Shown here: in pieces, positions 14,423 through 21,156 of the stretch | Numbering within the stretch: the stretch's first letter is position 1 | Layout: each line of letters starts with the position of its first letter | Source of the DNA: JAFCDQ01 sp964571335 | Lineage (GTDB): Archaea; Nanobdellota; Nanobdellia; Woesearchaeales; ARS49 | Direction of reading: 5' to 3' | DNA: 25,275 bases | NCBI GenBank assembly: GCA_964571335.1 | Contig: CAZNAM010000003.1 | Span: 1 to 25,275, forward strand | Position numbers and translations under genes: made by a program | The notes under the pieces: generated by a model | What the model saw: only the letters and a program-made list of their open reading frames with translations | Told to the model about the DNA's origin: nothing | Databases searched by the model: none

Positions 14423-15013
14423 TTATCTGAAAAAAGGAGTTGTCCAAGAAATATATTTAGGAGTATAATCAAAATTCTTATTTTCTTCAGAAATGTATAA
14501 AGGTTTATTACATTTACTATCTGAACATAAATCTGCTTCAATAACCTTGTTGAAATAATTAATATAATTATTCTTGCTGCCTGCAATCTTCAAAGGAGAT
14601 TTTAAGCTAACATCTGCACCATAAATAAAACTATCTTCAGAACCAAAAAATTTAATTCCAAAATTATTCTTAATAAGATGATTATTCTTTAACTTAGTAC
14701 TTTTACTATTCTGAACATTAATACCTAAATCATAAAAAAGAATATTGCAATTTTTAATAGTGACATTATTGCCATTTATCAAAGTTATTCCTGACTTTTG
14801 AAAATAATCTCCTCTAATAACTGCGCCATGACAATCAAAAATAAAATCATTTCCACTAATCTTAATGCCATTATCTAAAAAATAAATTTTATTACAAACA
14901 TCAGTATTATTTAAATAAATACCTTCATCAATCAACTCAACACATCCAAAAGCATTTTGAATTAATGCCGAAATCAAAAATAAAAATAATATAACCAACC
15001 CTCTTTTTTTCAA
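14423..15013 (-). CDS. Secreted right-handed beta-helix protein (short form)
   Basis: A 196-aa protein. A signal peptide (residues 1-23, MKKRGLVILFLFLISALIQN) ends before FGCVELIDEGIYL. A parallel beta-helix of the NosD/pectate-lyase type follows: ISGNDFIFDCHGAVIRG, GITLINGNNVTIKNCNILFY, DLGINVQNSKSTKLKNNHLI and NFGIKFFGSEDSFI show the repeated N/G-rich turns. TTG at 15013 is chosen as the start because GGGGTG lies 6 nt upstream; GTG at 15022 lies inside that site. It is a paralogue of the gene upstream, sharing the CV...C spacing, the FDCHGA/LDCNKA motif and the C-x4-CNK motif. It is secreted and unanchored; role unknown, possibly carbohydrate binding. Confidence 0.72.
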   Translation of the reverse strand: MKKRGLVILFLFLISALIQNAFGCVELIDEGIYLNNTDVCNKIYFLDNGIKISGNDFIFDCHGAVIRGDYFQKSGITLINGNNVTIKNCNILFYDLGINVQNSKSTKLKNNHLIKNNFGIKFFGSEDSFIYGADVSLKSPLKIAGSKNNYINYFNKVIEADLCSDSKCNKPLYISEENKNFDYTPKYISWTTPFFR

Positions 15014-15053
15014 ATACAACACCCCTTTTTTTAAAAATTTAAAAATAAAGACC

Positions 15054-15917
15054 TTATTTAAATCTATGCTTATTTTTCAAATGATTTTGATAAACAAGAA
15101 AAGCAATAACATAAATTAATATTGCGAAAAATAAAAATAAAACTAATGAAAATTCTTTTTTTTCTTCCTTATTGATGTTTTCTCTGATAATATTTTCAAT
15201 TTCATCTTCTTTATTTTCACCTTTTGAAACTGTCTCAAGCTCAGGAATGGGAAAATCATCAATAGAAATATTTTTTTCAGTATCTGAATTTAAGTCAGAT
15301 GAATAACAATCAGAATCAACAGAATAATTACAATTAACACTGCAATAAAAATCATCATTAACACAAGGATTGAAATCAATCTGTTTATTACAAGAATTAA
15401 CTTCACAAAATCCCTGATCAATATTTTTATTATTTAACATAACAGTATTAAACATGGAATTAATTGCACTAATCGCTTTAACAGTGCTTTTATCAACATT
15501 ATCCCTTATTAAATTTTCATAAGAATCAATCATCCTTATACCAATTCTGCCTTTTAGAAGTGCATTATCTTCAATTAGAGAAAATGTAGCATTTTTCATT
15601 AAAATCGCAATATTGAAAGTTGCAATATTACAATTTCTAACAGTCACATTAGAAACATCTTCAACAGTTATTCCAACTTCACTTTTTTCAAAAATACCTC
15701 TTAATATGGCTTTATTACAATCTAAAACAACATTATTTTCTGAAATTAAAATTCCTGAAGGTAAATCAAAAGTATCATCACAAAAGATTGTTGAAGAATT
15801 AATATGCATGTTATCAATAGGCACAACACAATCTTCTGCAATAACAAAAAAAACATTAACAAAAAAAATTGTGAAAAATAAAAATATCATAAATAAATTA
15901 AAAAAAGTTTTTTTCAT
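15054..15917 (-). CDS. Membrane-anchored right-handed beta-helix protein
   Basis: A 287-aa protein. A signal peptide at about 1-27 is followed by AEDCVVPIDNMHIN and a beta-helix (about 45-165) with LISENNVVLDCNKAILRG, GITVEDVSNVTVRNCNI and GIRMIDSYENLIRDN. A cysteine-rich stretch (FCEVNSCNKQIDFNPC, then FYCSVNCNYSVDSDC) follows, then an acidic linker and a C-terminal transmembrane helix (about 255-275) with a basic tail. The start overlaps the stop of the gene upstream by 4 nt, and a shorter paralogue lies 40 nt downstream. Probably a surface protein of the S-layer or adhesin kind; ligand unknown. Confidence 0.75.
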   Translation of the reverse strand: MKKTFFNLFMIFLFFTIFFVNVFFVIAEDCVVPIDNMHINSSTIFCDDTFDLPSGILISENNVVLDCNKAILRGIFEKSEVGITVEDVSNVTVRNCNIATFNIAILMKNATFSLIEDNALLKGRIGIRMIDSYENLIRDNVDKSTVKAISAINSMFNTVMLNNKNIDQGFCEVNSCNKQIDFNPCVNDDFYCSVNCNYSVDSDCYSSDLNSDTEKNISIDDFPIPELETVSKGENKEDEIENIIRENINKEEKKEFSLVLFLFFAILIYVIAFLVYQNHLKNKHRFK

Positions 15918-16114
15918 TTCTTCACCGTATCAGTAAATACAATAACCAAAGGTAAATAAAAAAATAAAAACATAGCTGTCGCAATAAAAAAAGAAAAACT
16001 TAACCCTTGTAAAAAAAGATATACAAAAACAAAAGATAAAGGCACAGGAATTAAAGGAATTAAAAAATCCTTAGATTTCCATTTCTTTTTAAAAAAATAA
16101 GTTATTAAGTTCAT
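15914..16114 (-). CDS. Small membrane protein, two helices
   Basis: A 66-aa protein with a basic N-terminus (YFFKKKWKSKDF) and two hydrophobic segments at about 18-36 and 40-61, ending TDTVKK. It is the first gene of the beta-helix operon; its TGA overlaps the next ATG (ATGA), which implies translational coupling. No family recognised. Confidence 0.58.
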   Translation of the reverse strand: MNLITYFFKKKWKSKDFLIPLIPVPLSFVFVYLFLQGLSFSFFIATAMFLFFYLPLVIVFTDTVKK

Positions 16115-16200
16115 AAAGCGATAAAATAGCTAAAAGTATTAAAATCTTACTTTTTAAAAAAAATAAAAAAATACTGTTGTAACTTTAGCTATTACAGAAC

Positions 16201-16395
16201 TTACTTTCCTAAATATTTTAACATGTACAAGGCACTCAATCCTACCAAAACATAAACAATCTTAGCAAGAATAGGTATTGAACCCAATACAAAATCTACC
16301 AAATCAAAATTAAAAAGTCCATATAGACCCCAGTTCAATCCACCAATGATTACTAAAATTAGTGCAACTAAACTCAGGAAACTTTTTTTTGCCAT
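16201..16395 (-). CDS. DUF378 family membrane protein (YuzA-like)
   Basis: A 64-aa protein with two hydrophobic helices. VALILVIIGGLNWGLYGLFNF and the later KIVYVLVGLSALYML match the DUF378 signature (IGGLNWG... VY.LVGLSALY). Length is normal. The function of the family is unknown. The ATG at 16395 has a GAGGTGAT Shine-Dalgarno sequence. It has its own promoter region with an element shared with the small secreted protein at 6332-6898, suggesting joint regulation. It is divergent from the gene at 16523. Confidence 0.86.
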   Translation of the reverse strand: MAKKSFLSLVALILVIIGGLNWGLYGLFNFDLVDFVLGSIPILAKIVYVLVGLSALYMLKYLGK

Positions 16396-16426
16396 AATAT
16401 CACCTCAAACAACTAAAAAACATAAT

Positions 16427-16469
16427 GATATATATAATTTTTTAACGTAAAAAAGTACTTATCGTAATT
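16427..16469 (-). promoter_or_regulatory. Promoter of the DUF378 gene with shared upstream element
   Basis: TATA-like ATATATAAT lies at 16427-16436. Directly upstream for the minus-strand gene, the plus-strand text at 16441-16469 is TTTAACGTAA, a spacer, then GTACTTATCGTAATT, nearly the same composite as at 6979-7006. Confidence 0.5.
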
Positions 16470-16490
16470 ATATGAATAAAAAATCACAAA

Positions 16491-16500
16491 GATTTAAATA
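16491..16500 (+). promoter_or_regulatory. TATA-like box of the 16523 gene
   Basis: GATTTAAATA centred about 27 nt before the ATG at 16523; no Shine-Dalgarno sequence follows, so the transcript is probably leaderless. Confidence 0.5.
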
Positions 16501-16522
16501 TTAAAACCATTAAAATGTAATA

Positions 16523-16876
16523 ATGAAAAGAGGTGTTGAAAGCAGAATAGGATTAGCAGTGATAAGTATGATTATGATAATGCTCATATTTGGAATTGTG
16601 CTAATCCTTTCCGGCAGAACAGTGATGCCTGTTGCAAATGCAATAATCAATTCATATGATATTGATACACAAGTTCCCTGTCGTTCTGCTTTACTTCATG
16701 AAAATGTTCCATGTTATTTGCTTAAATGCAGAGGATGGAAACAACCAACATTATTAGGTTATGAAACTGTCAGAGAAGGAGAAACCTATGCAATGTGTGT
16801 ATGTGCAAAAATAATCCATGGAAAGGCAATATATAATGAACAATCAATTAAAAAAATCCAAGTCCCATCAGAATAA
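16523..16876 (+). CDS. Small membrane-tethered cysteine protein (first of three)
   Basis: A 117-aa protein of unknown function. A short N-terminus (MKRGVESRIG) leads to one transmembrane helix at about 10-30, followed by an extracellular domain with five cysteines: VPCRSALL, VPCYLLKCRGW and YAMCVCAK. The CRG and CxC pattern recurs in the protein at 17200-17511 (DCRGRPG, LCGCEV), so these two are paralogues. It is the first gene of a three-gene plus-strand run and overlaps the next gene by about 41 nt. MKRG before the helix resembles a class III (archaellin or pilin) processing site, but this is not certain. Confidence 0.7.
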   Translation: MKRGVESRIGLAVISMIMIMLIFGIVLILSGRTVMPVANAIINSYDIDTQVPCRSALLHENVPCYLLKCRGWKQPTLLGYETVREGETYAMCVCAKIIHGKAIYNEQSIKKIQVPSE

Positions 16877-17177
16877 AATTATTTTTGTGGGAATAAGTGC
16901 AATGATTGTTATAATAGCAATAGTGTTAATAGTTCAAAATAGCATCACTGCACAAGTAACTTCTGAAGAATTCATGAACAAATGCACCAGAGTTGTACCT
17001 AATATCAAATTGTCAAGACCTTTATGTGAAGCAGAAGGATATAAAGAATGTGAAGAAAGAAATCCTTTATGGCAATATGCTATGAGCAAGCCAAGCCTTT
17101 GTTATAAACAATGCGTATGGTATGTAAGAGATATGTGCAGAAAAAATGCACCATATAATTACCCCCATCTAAATTAA
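16836..17177 (+). CDS. Small membrane-tethered cysteine protein (second of three)
   Basis: A 113-aa protein of unknown function. MNNQLKKSKSHQNK is a basic cytoplasmic start, then one helix at about 15-35, then SITAQVTSEEF and an extracellular domain with six cysteines (NKCTRVV, RPLCEAEGYKECEE, SLCYKQCVW, DMCRKN), probably forming disulfides. The ATG at 16836 has a weak AAAGG site; an ATG six codons earlier (16818) is also possible. Either start lies inside the previous gene in another frame. It is followed 22 nt later by the third gene of the run. Confidence 0.66.
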   Translation: MNNQLKKSKSHQNKIIFVGISAMIVIIAIVLIVQNSITAQVTSEEFMNKCTRVVPNIKLSRPLCEAEGYKECEERNPLWQYAMSKPSLCYKQCVWYVRDMCRKNAPYNYPHLN

Positions 17178-17199
17178 AAAAATAAAAAGAGGAAAAAAA

Positions 17200-17511
17200 A
17201 TGGATATGAAAAACATGAGTCTTATTGTTTTCGCATTTGTCGCTTTAGCTGCTGTAATGAGTTTTATATATGTTTTAGGAGAACCTAATGAACCAAACTC
17301 CCCCACAGGACAATTATCTGGAGGACAAATATATGCTTCTAGTGGTTATAAAGTCATGAATGATGGCCAAGACGTATGCACAAAAAGATTTGACTGCAGG
17401 GGAAGACCAGGCATATTTTTAGATTATGATCCTGTAAGAGATATGTTCTTATGCGGATGCGAAGTAAATGAATTCATAGGCTGGAGAAGCAGAGTATATA
17501 TTTACGGCTGA
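17200..17511 (+). CDS. Small membrane-tethered cysteine protein (third of three)
   Basis: A 103-aa protein. One helix at about 6-26 (MSLIVFAFVALAAVMSFIYV) is followed by a Pro/Asn-rich exit, SPTGQLSGGQIY, and a small domain with four cysteines (DVCTKRFDCRGRPG and FLCGCEVNEF). It is a paralogue of the protein at 16523. The AGAGG Shine-Dalgarno site is 6-7 nt before the ATG. The N-terminal MKNMSLIVFAF resembles the MEEK.FSMIV.AF start of the proteins at 5361-6291, linking the two clusters. Function unknown. Confidence 0.68.
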   Translation: MDMKNMSLIVFAFVALAAVMSFIYVLGEPNEPNSPTGQLSGGQIYASSGYKVMNDGQDVCTKRFDCRGRPGIFLDYDPVRDMFLCGCEVNEFIGWRSRVYIYG

Positions 17512-17522
17512 TCAAAAAACAA

Positions 17523-17537
17523 TTATTTTTAAATTTT
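17523..17537 (+). promoter_or_regulatory. TATA-like box of the truncated helicase gene
   Basis: TTATTTTTAAATTTT centred about 28 nt before the ATG at 17559, consistent with a leaderless transcript, so the fragment keeps a promoter. Confidence 0.45.
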
Positions 17538-17558
17538 GATTAAATTCTCTTAATAATC

Positions 17559-18221
17559 ATGAAAATAAATGAACTAAAAATAGATAAAACAGCAATAAAA
17601 ATACTTGAAAATAAAGGAATAACTGAATTGAGACCTGCACAAGAAAAAGCAGTGAAAGCAGGAGTTCTTGAAAACAAAAATATGCTAGTCTGCACACCAA
17701 CTGCAAGTGGAAAAACATTAATAGCAGAAATTGCTGCGATAAAAAATATTCTTGAAAACAAAGGAAAAGTCATCTATATAGTTCCCTTGATTGCATTAGC
17801 CAATCAAAAATACAAAGATTTCAAAGAAAGATATAATGATCTACTCAAAATTGCTTTATCAATAGGAGATTATGATAATTCAGATTCCCACTTAATAAAT
17901 TATGACTTAATAATCTGCACATCAGAAAAATTAGATTCTTTAACAAGACACCAAGCACCTTGGTTACATAGCATAAGCTGTGTGATAATAGATGAAATAC
18001 ATTTATTGAATGACATTTCTAGAGGTCCAACATTAGAAATCCTGATAACAACACTAAGAAAAATACTGCCAAAAATACAAATCATAGGATTAAGTGCAAC
18101 AATCGGAAATTCACAAGAATTAGCTAATTGGTTAAATGCTGAACTTGTTATTGATAATTGGAGACCTGTTAAATTAAAGAAAGGAATTTATCTACAAGGA
18201 GAAATAGAGTTTATTGAATAA
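17559..18221 (+). pseudogene. hel308: Hel308-like superfamily 2 helicase, first RecA domain only
   Basis: A 220-aa product with the Q-motif region LRPAQEKAV (Gln28), Walker A TPTASGKT (Lys52), motif Ia VPLIALANQKY, motif Ib TSEKLDSLTR, the DEIH box at 145-148, LSATIGN (motif III) and NWRPVKLKKGI. This order and the DEIH and RPV segments fit Hel308, a 3'-5' helicase acting at stalled replication forks. Full Hel308 is about 700 aa; here the second RecA, winged-helix, ratchet and HLH domains are missing, and the ORF stops at the domain 1 end, 8 nt before the convergent lgt stop. ATP binding could persist but unwinding should not. It may be a pseudogene, a split gene or a reduced ATPase. Confidence 0.82.
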
Positions 18222-18229
18222 AAAGAAAA

Positions 18230-18982
18230 TTATTGATTGATTTTTCTAAACATCAACCAGAAACCAAAGAATAACATAGGAATAGAAAGCCATTGACCCA
18301 TTGTCAAAGGCCCAAATAACTCCATATCCTTAAGAAATTCTATACTAAATCTAAAAATACAATAAAGAATCAAGAACAAACCAAAAACTCTTCCTTTTTT
18401 AGGATTTTTCTTTGAATAAAATAAAAGTACAAAGAAAATTACAAGATTATACAAAGCTTCATAAATCTGAGTAGGGTGACGGAAACCAACAACTCCCTGA
18501 AATTTAACAGCCCAAGGCAAAGAAGTAATCTTTCCATAAAGCTCTCCGTTAATAAAATTACCAATTCTTCCAAAAAACTGAGCTAAAGAAACAGGAATAA
18601 CCATAAAATCAGCTAATTTAAAGAAAGAAAATTTATTTTTTTTACACCAAATAATTCCTGCTATAATCATACCTAACAAAGCACCATGAAAACTTAATCC
18701 ACCTTTCCAGAACATAACAATCTCAAGAGGATGAGCAAGATAATAAACAGGATGATAAACAAAAACAGCAAAAAGTCTTGAACCGATTAACATTGCTATT
18801 ATTAATATGAAAAGAAGATTGTCTAGTTTTTTTTCTGTAATTTCAAACTGTTTTGTTTTTATTTTATGCTTCAGGAAAAAATAAACAATAAGAAAACCAA
18901 TAACATACATCAAGCCATACCATCTGATCTCAAGAAAACCAAGATTCAAGATAACAGGATCAAGATTGTGGATAAAAGTCAT
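18230..18982 (-). CDS. lgt: Prolipoprotein diacylglyceryl transferase
   Basis: A 250-aa, seven-helix membrane enzyme that in bacteria moves diacylglycerol from phosphatidylglycerol onto the lipobox cysteine. Family marks are clear: IRWYGLMY, GGLSFHGALLG (His99), FGRIGNFINGELYG (Arg139, Asn142, Glu147), RHPTQIYEAL (Arg168) and RFSIEFLKD (Arg211, Glu215), matching the spacing of the essential residues known in the E. coli enzyme, then GPLTMGQWLS. The ATG overlaps the ligase stop by 4 nt, so the two are co-translated. Lgt is rare in archaea, whose lipids are ether-linked, so its lipid donor here is an open question. With LspA at 7615-8106 the two-step pathway is present. Confidence 0.95.
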   Translation of the reverse strand: MTFIHNLDPVILNLGFLEIRWYGLMYVIGFLIVYFFLKHKIKTKQFEITEKKLDNLLFILIIAMLIGSRLFAVFVYHPVYYLAHPLEIVMFWKGGLSFHGALLGMIIAGIIWCKKNKFSFFKLADFMVIPVSLAQFFGRIGNFINGELYGKITSLPWAVKFQGVVGFRHPTQIYEALYNLVIFFVLLFYSKKNPKKGRVFGLFLILYCIFRFSIEFLKDMELFGPLTMGQWLSIPMLFFGFWLMFRKINQ

Positions 18983-20721
18983 TCATTTCTTCCTCTCTGA
19001 GCATCATAAAAAGATTTTAAGTCAGCAAGAGTTGTTGTTTCTTTAGGTCTTCTATCAGGCCTTAATCTTACAAGGCGAGGAAAACGCAAAGCAAAACCAG
19101 AAGAATAATTAGGACTTTTTTGAATCTCTTCATAATTAATTTCAATAACAAGATTTGGTTTAACTTTAACAGATCTTCCTTTTTCTTCAATAATCAAAGG
19201 TTCTAAAATTTCAGTCATCTCAGAAAAACTAACTCCTTCTTCTTCTTTTTCCTTAATACCTGTTCCAACTTTACCAATCTCAACAAAATCTTCAGAATCC
19301 TTATCAAAAATAGAAATAGTGAAACTTGAAAGCCACTTGCTTCTCTTGCCTTCACCCCATTCTGCACCTGTAATTACAGCATCAACAGTTTCCATAACTG
19401 GCTTGACCTTAACACCATAACCAACCCTGCTTCCTGGTTTGTAAATACCTTCAAGATTCTTGACCATTATCCCTTCATTGCCTGCATCAAGACTTTCCTG
19501 ATAGAATTTTTCAGCTTTCTTAACATCCTCTGTAATAATCTGTTTAGCAAGAATTGATTTTGGACATAATTTTTCTAAAAGAGCTCTTCTTTCCTTGAAA
19601 GGTGTTTGAAGCAGACTTTTTCCATTGTGAAAAACAATATCAAAAACATCAACTTCAATAGGGAATTTTTTGGCCATAGCTTCAATATCATATTTTCTTC
19701 TTATTCGCTGAGAAATCCTCTGAAAAGGAAGATATTTTCCAAAAGTATCTTTGCCAACAATCTCAGCATCAAGCATAAAATCTCCTTTTAATGATTTAAT
19801 ATGCTTAACAACATCAGGAAATTGTTTTGTCACTTCTTCCAATCTTCTAGTAAAAAGCTTAATCTCTTTCCCTTTTTTATTGATAACAACCCTGAAACCA
19901 TCATACTTATACTCAAAAGCAGCAGGCTTGCCAACTGTCTTAAAAGCTTCTTCAATAGACTCTACTTTCTGAAAAAGCATAACCTTGATAGGTTTTCCAG
20001 GAGATAACTTAGTCTGTTCAAGACCTTTAATACCTTTAGCTTTTGCAATAGAAGCAACTTCTGCAAAATCAGTCAAGATATCATAAGCACCCTGAACAAC
20101 ATTTGCAATTTCATTATATTTTTTTCTGTCAAGAGAAACCTTGTTCTCTTTTTCATCATATTTTATATCTGCCTTATCTGAAAAAAAAGCCCAAATAATA
20201 GAATCTCTTAAAGTTCCTTCACCTAAACCTACTCTTAAATCTTCAAGAACTGTTCTTACAACATACTTTGCTTCAATCGGAGTTGCACTTGTCAATAATT
20301 CAGCAATAAGACCTATTTTCTTATTAACTGTTCCAGAGCCTTCTAAAGTAGCAAGCTTTTGAAGATTATCAAAAACTTTTTTAACAGATAAAGAAGCACT
20401 AAATAATGTTTTCTGAGATTTAGTACCTGAAAAAATGAAAGAAACTTCTCCAAGATCCCCAATTTTTTTCCATTCATGAATGATTTCTGGATTAGATTTT
20501 CCAGTAGCTACAGCAATGGCCTTGATAATAATTTTAGCAGCAACACCAATCTTACGCTCATCATACTCTGGAAAAGTTTTTCCCTGAATAAGCAAATAAA
20601 CTCTCTCCAGATCAGAATCAGGCACTTTTTTAAGGAATTCAGAAAGAATCTTGGTTTTTTCAAGTCTTTTTGAGGTAGATTCAAGCTTTCCATAAAGCTC
20701 TGCAAGAGATTTATATTTCAT
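18979..20721 (-). CDS. lig: ATP-dependent DNA ligase
   Basis: A 580-aa replicative archaeal ligase. An N-terminal DNA-binding domain covers about 1-240. The adenylation domain covers about 245-450, with the nucleophile Lys272 in EYKYDGFR (motif I), FTRRLEEVTKQFPD (III), LDAEIVG, VDVFDIVF (IIIa), EGIMVKN (IV) and GVKVKPV (V). The OB domain follows, with NYSSGFALRFPRLVRLRPDR near the end. Length is normal (about 560-600 aa). It starts at the ATG at 20721, preceded by an AT-rich tract that may hold a TATA box (about 20740-20752), beyond which lies the structured segment at 20765-20919. It seals nicks in replication and repair. Coupling with lgt looks like operon packing rather than function. Confidence 0.96.
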   Translation of the reverse strand: MKYKSLAELYGKLESTSKRLEKTKILSEFLKKVPDSDLERVYLLIQGKTFPEYDERKIGVAAKIIIKAIAVATGKSNPEIIHEWKKIGDLGEVSFIFSGTKSQKTLFSASLSVKKVFDNLQKLATLEGSGTVNKKIGLIAELLTSATPIEAKYVVRTVLEDLRVGLGEGTLRDSIIWAFFSDKADIKYDEKENKVSLDRKKYNEIANVVQGAYDILTDFAEVASIAKAKGIKGLEQTKLSPGKPIKVMLFQKVESIEEAFKTVGKPAAFEYKYDGFRVVINKKGKEIKLFTRRLEEVTKQFPDVVKHIKSLKGDFMLDAEIVGKDTFGKYLPFQRISQRIRRKYDIEAMAKKFPIEVDVFDIVFHNGKSLLQTPFKERRALLEKLCPKSILAKQIITEDVKKAEKFYQESLDAGNEGIMVKNLEGIYKPGSRVGYGVKVKPVMETVDAVITGAEWGEGKRSKWLSSFTISIFDKDSEDFVEIGKVGTGIKEKEEEGVSFSEMTEILEPLIIEEKGRSVKVKPNLVIEINYEEIQKSPNYSSGFALRFPRLVRLRPDRRPKETTTLADLKSFYDAQRGRNE

Positions 20722-20764
20722 AAAAACAGAAAAAACTTACTTGTTTTTATTGGTTTTGGTGAGT

Positions 20765-20919
20765 GTGTCTTAAATTTCGCTAAACACAAGTTATTGGCTT
20801 CAAATTCTGATTGATTGGTTTTGAAAGCAGACATTCTTCGAAGGAGCCAACCCTCTTGTCTGCCTAGAATATTCATTGAAAGAATTTGATTAAAGCCAAT
20901 AACATGATTTTTAAGACAC
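20765..20919. ncRNA. Candidate structured noncoding RNA (strand undetermined)
   Basis: The stretch 20722-21028 has no long gene but folds strongly. P1: GTGTCTTAAA (20765-20774) with TTTAAGACAC (20910-20919), 10 bp. P2: TTATTGGCTT (20791-20800) with AAGCCAATAA (20893-20902), 10 bp plus a flanking G-C pair. P3: CAAATTCT (20801-20808) with AGAATTTG (20881-20888). P4: GCAGACA (20827-20833) with TGTCTGC (20857-20863). A possible pseudoknot pairs TTGGTTT (20815-20821) with GAGCCAA (20844-20850). Nested perfect stems over 155 nt in such AT-rich DNA are unlikely by chance. I cannot match it to SRP RNA, RNase P RNA or 5S rRNA. It could also be a leader of lig, or of the small ORF on the other side. 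Confidence 0.6.
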
Positions 20920-20930
20920 TTTATTAAAAA

Positions 20931-20984
20931 ATGCCTTTAAAAAAATTGTGGAATACAGCTCTAGAACTATACTTCTTAAGGCAT
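20931..20984. other. Second inverted repeat after the RNA candidate
   Basis: ATGCCTT (20931-20937) pairs with AAGGCAT (20978-20984) around a 40-nt loop. It lies between the structured segment and the small ORF. For a minus-strand RNA, the TTTTTTTAAA tract at about 20936-20945 could be a TATA box placed about 25 nt before the P1 end at 20919. Confidence 0.35.
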
Positions 20985-21028
20985 ATTAAAAGTAAGATAC
21001 TTACCATTAGTTAAATGAGGTGAAACAA

Positions 21029-21127
21029 ATGAAAGAAAAATCAAAAAGCTACAAAAGACATATGATTCCAACAGCATTTATAATGGAAGTAATTGAAAAA
21101 TATATGATGGCGAGCAGTAATATTTAA
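21029..21127 (+). CDS. Small 32-aa protein
   Basis: A short ORF with an excellent Shine-Dalgarno sequence (GAGGTGA, 5 nt before the ATG), which is why I list it. The product starts MKEKSKSYKRHMIPTAF and ends YMMASSNI, a basic N-terminus then a possible amphipathic helix. A TATA-like box (GCATATTAAAAGTA, 20981-20994) lies upstream. It is followed 29 nt later by the long coiled-coil gene. No family recognised; it may be a leader peptide or a genuine microprotein. Confidence 0.45.
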   Translation: MKEKSKSYKRHMIPTAFIMEVIEKYMMASSNI

Positions 21128-21156
21128 AATGTATGAAGACCAACTAATAAAAATAT

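Noticed and set aside
14423..15013. NAFGC as a lipobox, which would make this beta-helix protein an Lgt/LspA substrate
   Set aside because: The same cysteine is found in the paralogue at 15054-15917 within AEDCVVP, where no lipobox exists, so it is more likely a structural disulfide cysteine.
20476..20673. Plus-strand ORFs opposite the DNA ligase
   Set aside because: Antisense shadows of a strongly conserved gene with no start signal or recognisable domain.
20765..20919. The inverted repeats as ends of an insertion sequence
   Set aside because: The stems are nested with short loops and there is no transposase between them; an RNA fold explains the layout better.
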